NCBI GenBank assembly: GCA_026874595.1
Contig: CM049311.1
Span: 4,625,676 to 4,689,675 of the forward strand
From: Sipunculus nudus
Taxonomy: Eukaryota; Annelida; Sipuncula; Golfingiida; Sipunculidae
Length of the DNA: 64,000 nt
Direction of reading: 5' to 3'
Below, piece by piece: positions 48,181-58,400 of the stretch (positions are counted from its first letter, which is position 1; each line of letters opens with the position of its first letter). The notes under the pieces are model-generated. The model was not told where the DNA came from. It was given only the letters and a program-made list of their open reading frames with translations, and made no database searches. Position numbers and translations under genes: made by a program.

Positions 48181-51100
48181 CAAGGGACCCATGGGTCACG
48201 GCGCTCAGCTGATCGTGATTGGACTATAAATGTTTCTCCACTGTGATACTATATCGAGTCGATAAAGCTTATGAATATCATGTACATGTTGGGCTATTAT
48301 AAAGGAATGTAATGTAATATGTGAGTAAATGATAAATGAAATTACCTGACTGATGGATTAATAGAGTCAAATAAAGTGGTTTATTTTTTATTTATTTAGG
48401 AGGGGTTGAAAATTGTGATATATTTGAGCAAATATGAATGCAATGACAGCAGTAATAAGCAGTAGTAGATGATAAGGCTATTTGTTGAAGGATCTAAAGT
48501 GTATGGTAAGCAAGCGTTCAATTTGACAGATATGATGTTATGATTAATCGCTGATGAAGTGATTTATGAATATGTGACTGTATGACACAATATCTCTTTA
48601 GTCTTGACAAGGTACATTATTGTGATGCCCACTATGTCTACATATTAAACAATATTGACATAATTTCTGGCATGTACATAGGTACCTATGGACGAATAGT
48701 TATACAAAATATTAAAGTATGAATATATCTGATTCATCTTGTTCTTGCTTACTGAGGCTGACTTTGGGACGGGGTTCGGAGAAGGGAAAATGAGGGCAGC
48801 ACGAAGGTGGATGTAGAAATATTCTATTGTAATGTTTTTCATTTATATAAGAATATGAAAAGCTAAGAGGAAAGGGGCCCTCCTACTTGGTTATAGTAAA
48901 GTTCTAAATATATGATTGCAAACTAATACTCTGACAAAGACTGTCATGAAGAAAAACAGTAAAAGTTTTGAGATACTGTGTTGCATACAAAAATTTACAG
49001 ATGGACAGGCAAGTGGACAGAATGGACTAATACCTTTATTTCACTTTCAAGAGAATAATGCATTTAAGTTTATATATAATCCTATTTTTTTAAGCAGATC
49101 CACTTTTTCCATTAAGAAGTTTTTTTCTGTATCATTTTTTTATTTACAGGTTTATAAATTTTTAATTAAAAAACCTGAAAATATAAGTTAAAATATTAGA
49201 ATTGTTGCAAAAGTTGCAATCATAATATATACAGAGTAAAAAACATTGGGTCATATTATGCATACACATATATTTTATTAATTTTAAATCATAAATGTTT
49301 TAACTGATTTTAAAAGAAAATAATGCCACAACATGGCATCTACAAGAATATTCCTTGAATCACTATTAAAAAGTTTTGCATATTGGAGTTTTCAGGACAT
49401 GCTTAATTTTATTCACCAAAATAAAATAAAAGAAAATTTGACAAAATAAAACATCTTTTCAAATAAAGCATACACACTGTTGGTTTAATGAGGGACAAAC
49501 AATATCATTGTGCTAATTACTATCCCAGTTTTAATTAATTACTGGAATTAATAGTCAATTTCACACCTGGTGAAGTTTTTACTCTTCTGAAGTAAGGAAT
49601 TACTTATCTCATGAACATCCACACTTTCACAGCAATACACCACTTTGTGGACACAATTAAATGTACACTTTAATCATTGTAACCCTGGTGGTTCAATACA
49701 AAATCTAAAATGTAGCATGTCCAAGAATAAAATAAAATACAGAAAAATTATAACATTCATCTAGTTTATGCACCAGCTGGGGGGGGGGGGGGGGGATGAG
49801 TGCAGGGCGAGGGGAAGCCTGCTAGTAGTGGCCAAGCTGGGCCAAGGTAAGCTGCCTGGGGTGGGTTACATAATGCAAGTGAAGGCTGTACTACTAGGTG
49901 GGCTAGATGTAAACAACACTTGACATGGTGTGTGAAAACATGAATAAAAGCTATTCATTCCAATCAATTTCTTTTGAAAGTTCAGATTTTAAAAGATTAA
50001 ATCCTTATGCATATATGCTGGGAAAATTGAATCAACAGTGCCAAAGTTGGACAAAATTTAAGGTATTGTTTTTTATTTATGCTAATAACTTGAAAAATTT
50101 GCAAAATTCAGATCTAATTTTGGGTAAACAATTGAATTTTGATTAAATAAAGTTATATTCCTGAAAAAAGGTCTCTAGGTTCAGCAATTCTCATGTGAGT
50201 AAATATATTTCCTGATTTTTAAAAAAAATTGCATTATGTTTTGGCCCATAACTTCAAAATAATACTCAGTACTGACCTAATTTTTGGTATGTTCATAGAA
50301 AATGTATAAAAGAATGTGAATACTAAATACTATCAAAAACAGATCAGTGGTTTTGATATTAGGCAGCCTTGAAGTGTACCAATGGCTTTTTTTTTTGGAA
50401 AACAGAGTTTTTTTCCTTAATATCTCGAAGAAACAAAGTCCTAATGACCCAATTTTCGGTATGGTAGGAGATTTTGGGGACATCTAAAATTATGTAAACA
50501 GCCTGGGGAGCATAGAGATGTGCACTGAATGACCTACAGTCATCAATGTGGACTGCTTGACAATGTAAGGGAATACAACAAGAGCCTCCAAAAAGATTCA
50601 ATAACTAGCCTAATTTTGCAGCTTGTATTTTCAAGTTTCAGATTTTAACAGATTAAATCCTTATGTATACATGGTGTGAAAATTAAATCCACAGTACTTA
50701 CAGGAAAAAAACGTGCCATGGCCAAAGTTGGGCAAAATTTAAGGTACCCATTTTATATTTTTGCCAATATTTAAAAAAATTTAACAGATTTTGATCTAAT
50801 TTTTGGTATACAATTAAATTTTGATTAATTAAAGTTGTATTACTGGAAAAAAGTCCCTACCTTTAACACTTTTGGTCTTAAGTGACAAAATATCTTCCTG
50901 ATTTTTTTACAAAGTGCATTATGTTTGGGCCAATAACTTTTTTAAATTATATAATACTGACTTAATATCTTGCATGTACATAGGAACTATATAGAGGAAT
51001 ATTTATGGTAAATATGAAGAAAACCAGATGAGTGGTTTTGATATTAGCAGTCCTGAAGTGTGAAAAGAGATTTCTAATAAAAAATTGAGGTTTTTCCTTA

Positions 51101-51355
51101 ATATCTCAAAGGAACGAAGTCCTATTGACCCAATTTTTGGCATGGTAGGAGATTATGGGGACATCTAACTGTATGCCGAAATTCAGATTCGTAGGTCCAA
51201 CGGTGTCGAAACGTGCCAGTCTTACGGACGGACATCCAGACGGACAGACAGACAGACGGACGGCACGACTGACGGACGGACAGACAGACAGACGGACGGA
51301 CGACGGACAATGGACCATGACTATAGCTCAGATGACTTATAGTCAGCTGAGCTAA
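48181..51355. mobile_element. Helitron-like element 2 (3.18 kb)
   Basis: Left end CAAGGGACCCATGGGTCACG then GCGCTCAGCTGA; right end hairpin TAGCTCAGATGACT-TAT-AGTCAGCTGAGCTAA. Flanks GCAGTAAGTAAAAAA | TAAGCAAAATCTGATAG correspond to an uninterrupted paralogue at 40863-40900 (AAAAAATGAGCAAAATCAGA), so insertion fell between A and T with no duplication, as Helitrons do. It contains an internal tandem pair of about 655 bp (49980 and 50637) and a poly-G tract at 49780-49793. No transposase frame. Confidence 0.75.
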
Positions 51356-51510
51356 TAAGCAAAATCTGATAGCGTTGTTTAGATGACCAATTAAAAAAAA
51401 TTTGGTGATGCTAGCTCCTGCAGTTTTCAAGATAGTATGGGTTAACATTCAGGCGATGGAGGAAGCCACTCCATCGCATAGCTTTCAGGTTCGCTAAAGA
51501 GAATATCAAG
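51356..51510. repeat. Right remainder of the interrupted type C unit
   Basis: AGCAAAATCTGATAG, TTGGTGATGCTAGCTCCTGC and ATAGTATGGGTTAACATTCA continue the unit broken by element 2. The end CTTTCAGGTTCGCTAAAGAG resembles GCTCACAAGTTCGCTAAAAA at 40857. Confidence 0.8.
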
Positions 51511-52386
51511 AAATTTCAAGGCAAAATAGTGCATTCAAAACAGGTAGCCTATTCACAGTCTTTATTGCAATAATGCCAAGCTGAAAATAAAGAAGTCTCA
51601 CAGGCTTTTCAATATACTCTTCGGGGCCAACTTTTCAAAATCATATACCGGTACATCTATGTAAGAGTGACACTGCTGTTAAACAATGCCACACTTCTTG
51701 TATCATTGCTTACCAGTAACCATGGCTCTGTTGGTGCCAAACTATTTAAATTTTAAAATTTCTGACATTAAAAACATTCATATTTATTGACATTCACTAC
51801 CTGGTTACTGAAAATAAACATTTCTCATGATTATCAGCCCAAATTTTTTCAATAATTGACAGCTGATTATTAATAATACTACTATATTTTCCCATGCAGC
51901 CAGAGACCAGAGTCAACATGCAACATACTTCTCTCTGTCATATCAGACAATTTTACATTTTCACCAGTTTCCACGTTTTTCTGATTAGAATCATATTTAT
52001 TCCTTAGATATTGTGATACAAAATTGTGCATAAATTTGCATATAGTCTTCTTTTAAACATAACTGTATTCTCATGTTTCATTCAATGTTTCTTTAGTAAA
52101 AGAATGGGACCTTCAAAATCTACAAATACCAATCTGTTACTGTATTCGCTGAATGCTAAATTCTTAAATTTAACAAAACTACTCAGTTGTCATTCTGGAT
52201 AAGAACAAATCTGCATGCATTTTGGCATGGCACTGTACACAGTTTGCAAGTACAAAATAACTTCATTTATACATATTCCTACAAATTTCTTACATATGAT
52301 ACAATAATTAGGCATAAATACATATACACCTGATAAAATAAACAAAGACTACACCGTCCATGATCTGCTTGCTTTGGATATAATCA

Positions 52387-52464
52387 CTATACTGCACGTT
52401 GTCTTTGTTTCCTGATAGGCTCGACTTGTTTCAATAGGTTATGCTGCAGTAACATCAAGCTTTC
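52387..52464 (-). CDS. MAP3K7: MAP3K7 last coding exon
   Basis: Acceptor ATTTTGCAG|GAA at 52465/52464; stop TAG at 52389-52387; 78 bp. Encodes ESLMLLQHNLLKQVEPIRKQ RQRAV, corresponding to the vertebrate [20 protein letters not shown] tail. The 3' UTR should run left of 52387; AATAAA complements occur at 51996-52001, 51783-51788 and 51561-51566, and I cannot tell which is used. Confidence 0.88.
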   Translation of the reverse strand, partial: ESLMLLQHNLLKQVEPIRKQRQRAV

Positions 52465-55400
52465 CTGCAAAATATGAAACGTACAACTATCTAATCTTTA
52501 CTCATTATAGGCCATCACTCCATTAAAAGTAGTTTTCAGTTAAAACTAGAATACGGGTAGTCGACAAGCGACTACTTGTATCCGCCTAAATCAGAGTGGA
52601 ACGGGTGAAGTGTTGCATATCAGCATGGATGTCTGCAGCCAAATTGTGTATGTAGGTTTCGCTACCTACCAAAAAATCCAGAAAGCCGTCCAAGTTGTAT
52701 ACATATGCAAAATTTAAGGCAGATAAGTCAAACCACTATATTGTATATGAGTGATTTTTGCCCTTGGCAGACAAACAGATGGACGCTGTGCAAAAAAGGG
52801 TTGCAGGTGGCGCCACCAGTTTAGCGTATGATAAAGAGCTTTGTGAGAACTATACACATGCAAAATTTTGGCCCAATCGGTCAAACGGTTCCCTAGATAT
52901 GAGCTTGGATGTCTGCAGCGTAAACTTGATTGTAGGTGGCGCCACCTGTCATAAAATCAGAAAAGCTATCCAGGATGTATAAGCATGCAGAATTTCAGGT
53001 GAATTAGTCAAACCACTGCAGAGATATGAGTGATTTTAACCCAAGGCAGACGAACAGCTGGACACTGTGCAAACATGGTTGCAGGTGGTGCCACCATTTT
53101 TTGTGTATGTTATAAAGCTCTCTAAGGGCTACATTTGTGCAAAAAAATTTTCCTGATCGGTCAAACGGTTCCCGAGATACGAGCTTGGATGTCTGCAGCG
53201 TAAACGTGAATGTAGGTGGCGCCACCTGTCATAAAATCAGATAAGCTATCCAGGATGTATACGCATGCCAAATGTCAGGTGAATTAGTCAAGTCACTGCA
53301 GAGATATGAGTGATTTTAACCCAAGGCAGACGAACAGATGGACACTGTGCAAACATGGTTGCAGGTGGCGCCACCATTTTTGGTGTATGTTATAAAGCTC
53401 TCCAAGGGCTACATTTGTGCAAAAGAATTTTCCTGATCGGTCAAACGGTTCCAGAGATATGAGCTTGGATGTCTGCAGCGTAAACGTGAATGTAGGTGGC
53501 GCCACCTGTCATAAAATCAGAAAAGCTATCCAGGATGTTTGCGCATGCCGAATTTCAGGTGAATTAGTCAAGTCACTGCAGAGATATGAGTGATTTTAAC
53601 CCAAGGCAGACGAACAGATGGACACTGTGCAAACATGGTTGCAGGTGGCGCCACCATTTTTGGTGTATGTTATAAAGCTCTCCGAGGGCTACATTTGTGC
53701 AAAAAAATTTTCCTGATCGGTCAAACGGTTCCCGAGATATGTGGGTTTATGTGTGGAAACAGACGCACAAACGGACGCAGAGCCCAAAGGAAAGGTCAGA
53801 GGTCAAAACAAAATCGGGGCGCAGCAGTTCACATGTGACCCGAACATAATCCCGGGTTTCGGAAATTTCCACCCAGCGGTTACGGAGGAGTTCTCCGGAC
53901 ACCTACGCGGCGGCGGCGGCGGCGGCGGCCAGCTGAAAACATAGTATCCGCAAAACTCTGTTTTGGCAGATACAATAATCTTTTATCTGCACTTGCAGAG
54001 GAAAATGTAAATTCTGTCTGGCTGAGCAAATGAAATCATCTTCCTTTAAAATAAATTTAAGTTTCTGCTTAGAAAGTCAAATATCAGACTGACTTATATG
54101 GAAATGCTGGTAACATGCTGAAGTGATCATTAAACAGATATTCTGTCAATTCATATAAACAAACCTAGTGCACTGGAATTTAGCCAAATTCTACCAATAA
54201 TTTTGACTGAAAAAACATTTGACATATTGTAATTGGGAAAACGTTATTTGATAACAAAAAATACTGGTTGTTTTATAAGCATGATAAAAACATTGTATAC
54301 CTAATCATTTTTTTCTATCCATGGTTGCAATAAAGTATCCAAATGACATCTAAAATATACAATTATTATTTTTTGACAGACACTGTAAGGATAAATGGGC
54401 AAATAAAAAGTATATTTGGAATTTTAAATTAAAGGTAGGCAAATATGATGAATAGGTGGATGGTTAATGAAGGATGTTACACTCTTATAACTCACATTTT
54501 CACTAATGATTTGTTTGTATTCCTCAGCCATCTTATTACTATTTTCCTTCTCCTTCTCTTCAGCCTGCAGTTCCCTCTGTAGTTCATGTCTGTAACCAAA
54601 AAACAAATTCGGTACTGAGAGTGAGGCTGGTAACCATGGTAACATGTAAATAAAGACAGGGCTCACACATCACAGTGGTTGTTCCAGATGTGACATAAGC
54701 TTAACATCAGGGTAACACTGGGATCAATCAGAGCACATCAGGGTGACATCTGGATGACAGGAAATTACAGAATATCAGGGGGACATTGGGACTTTTTTTA
54801 ACCTTTTTAACAAAATTTTCAGAATTGCAGTGACACCTTGACACATCCAGTTCCTGTCAGGAAACATGTTGCTAATTTCTTTAGTTAAATCCTAAGATTG
54901 ATATGTACAAACTGTATATACAAGGGACCCCTGGGTCACCGTGCTCAGCTGAAGTTTGAAATTTTAGAAAATGCAAAATATGCTGATTTCTATTGTAATA
55001 TTTTTCAAGAGGAAATGACCCTCCTACTTGGTAAATAGTAAAGTTCTAAATATATGATTGCAAAACTTATACTCTGACAAGACTGTCATGAAGAAAAAAA
55101 ACAGTAAATGTTGAGAGATACTGTGATGCATATGAAAAATTTATAGATGGACAGGCAAGTGGACAGAATGGACTGATACCCCTATTTCACTTTCAGGGGA
55201 ATTATTTATTTAAGTTTATATTAAACCCTATCTTTTCAGCATATCCACTTTTTCCAATTATAGTTTTTATCAGATTCCTTTTTTTCATTTATAAGATTTA
55301 TAAATTAATAATAAAAATATCTGAAAATATAAGTTAAAATATCAAAATTGTAAGTTGCAATATTATTTATCCAGAGTTTAGGTCACATCAGGTTATATTA

Positions 55401-58400
55401 TGCATACACACATAAATTTTATTATTTTTACATCACAAATTTTTTAACTGATTTTAATAGAAAAAAATGCTATAATATGGCATTTTCAAGATTATTCCTT
55501 AAAACAATTAAAATGTTTTGTATATTTGAGTTTTCAGTACATGCTTAATTTTATTCACTGAAATAAAAGATTCAGTAAATTTGATAAAATAAAAACATCT
55601 TTTCAAATGAAGTATACACAGTTGGTTGAATGAGGAACAAAATATATCATTATGCTAATTACTATCTCAGCTATAATTTATTACTGGAATTAATATTCAA
55701 TTTCACACCTGGTGAAGTTTTTACTTTTCTGAAGTTATGGAATTCCTTATCTGATGGTCATTCACACTTTCATAGTGATATAGCACTTTGTGGACACAAT
55801 GGGGTACCTTTGAACAAGGTTATTGTTATTTACGGTAACTCCCACTTTTGCTTATAAGTGCCATCTTGTGTTCATTTAGTAAAACACATAACGTTTGAGT
55901 AAGGCATTAAAACTGGCTAATTCCTTTGTTCATTATTATACATTTGAGTGGATCGCTAAAAGGAATACATAAAGCTTCACTACGTTGCATTGAAATATGA
56001 TTAAAGTTAACATTTAATCGTAAAGATAGATATCTTAATCTTCTAAATCGTTCAAAGTTTGAATACTAGATGGCGCTGATAAGCAAGTGCGGGAGTTACC
56101 GTAAGTAACAATAATCTTGTTCAAAGGTACCCTATTAAATATGCACTTTAATCATTGTAATCTTGGCGGTACAATACAAAAAATCTAAAATGTAGCAAAA
56201 GCAATGAATAAGAATATATCTAATACAGAAAATTATAACATTCATCTAGTTTATGCATCATTTGGGGGGGGGGGGGATGCAGGGCTGATGGGAATCCTGC
56301 CAAGAGGGGAAGCTGGCCAAGATGAGCCAAGGCAAGCTGCCTGGAGTGGGTTACTTAACACAGGTGAAAGCTGTACTAGGTGGGCCTGATGTAAACAACA
56401 ATTGACATGGTGTATGAGAACTTGAATAGAAGATACTCTTTCAATCAATCCCTATGAAATTTCAGATTTTAAAAGATTAAATCCTTATGCATATATGCTG
56501 TTAAAATTAAATCAACAGTGCTCACAGGAAAAAAAAACATGCTGTGGCTAAAGTTGGACATAATTTAAGGTACTGACTTTTATTTAGGCTAATTACTTAA
56601 AAACTTTGCAAAATTCAGATCTCAATTTGGGTATACAATTGAATCTAGGTTAAATAAAGTTATATCCCTGAAAAAGTTTCTAGCTTCAACAATTCTCATG
56701 TTAAGTGAGTAAATATATTTCCTGATTTTTTAAAAAGTGCATTACCGTATTTGATGTAATAAGCTCCCTGCGCGCTCTCAAAATTAGATTTTTCCAAATA
56801 TTTTTTATACCCTAATAAACGCCCCCCATCCCACATCTGCCAACTTCAAAGTGAGTTACGATCCTCTAATTTAAAGCTGCGGCTTGTGTGTTTGACACAC
56901 AGATGTTTGATTTCAGAGCACATTCAGGAAAATTAAGAAAATTCAACAACCTTTAAGCGATGGTTGTGTGAAGTTTTGAAAAATAATAACTAATCCAAGT
57001 GATACCGATTTGCAGACCATTTTATTTCATGTTGTATGAGAGAACTGTATGAATGACTGCAATTTGAGATTTCCTTTGCAGGTGAAGAGGAAAAAAAAGG
57101 ATGGTAATAAATTAACTCTTAATAAAAGTCACCGCCTAATAAGGTAGTAGAATATATATAAAAAGTTCATATAAAGGTATGTTAAACAGTATTTATTTGA
57201 AAGATGAAAATATAATACTGGACGTCAGTACCCTGAATATATCAGTCTCCTTCGTAAACACCTTTGACATCTGAGCCCAAGTATGACATGGAACGGCATC
57301 GCCAATAACTGTCCTTTTTGTCCTTCATTGAACATGATATGACATGCAACAGTTTTTAAAAATGAACTGAAATACTGGCCCTCATACTCCAGTGTATTAT
57401 ATTAACTTCAGTGCGTATACGCACCAAATCCTGGGTTTTGTTTTAAAATTGTGAGGAAATTTGTCATATTTATATCCCGCAGAAACACGGTCCCTTTCTT
57501 GAACTTTGTTGACCTGTTAAAACACATTCATTTCCTGGAGTACAATAATACAAGTTTGACAAACATTGAATTTCGCATCACCTGAGGAGTGACGAAAGGT
57601 CGCTTCAGATTTATAATCATAATTTGCCACCGGTTGTCTTGTAATCGAAATGCCATGTGTAAATCTCCGCGTATGTCAGTGTGCAAGCCAGCTGACAGTG
57701 TCTGCATTCACTGAACTCGTGAACGTTTTATGCAATAAATACGGCACCAAATGAAAAAAATCATCCTTGTTTTAATATGCATATTACATGCTAATGAATG
57801 GCATTTAGCCAAGTAGGCAAGTCCCCAGCATCCCTTGCCAAGCGCTGTATACACACAAAGTAAACCAGGGCTCTAGGATCTTGAGTACATGGGTAAGCCC
57901 TGCAGGCTGTCAGCAACACTGAAAATTATATCACTGCATACATGTTTCAAGTGAATCGCCAAAATATTTTTTGCAAAAAATACATTAAACTTATATATTT
58001 TTAGGATGGGGAATCACCATTCTGTCTGTCAGTTCCGCAATTCTGTCCAGTTTAGCGGAAAATCACTGGCTCTTCTGTCAGAAGGACATTCATATATTGA
58101 TTCAGTTAAAATCCCTGTGTCAATGTGGCAAGGGCAAACCCTTTCTTACCAATTTTTCAACTATGTGTACATGTAAATCTGATGTATAAACAATCAATTC
58201 AAACAAACACAAAACACTGTAATGTTCTTTATTGAGTGTATATTACCACCATTCGGACATGATCACCAATATTCACGGTGTCCAGTTCAACCAATGTAAT
58301 AATGCTGATTGCCGTAAATTATCCTTGGAGGTCCCGAGGATGCTGAAAAATCTTGTACCTGTATATAAGACGGCCACCCTTCTTTGAAAAATATTTTAAG

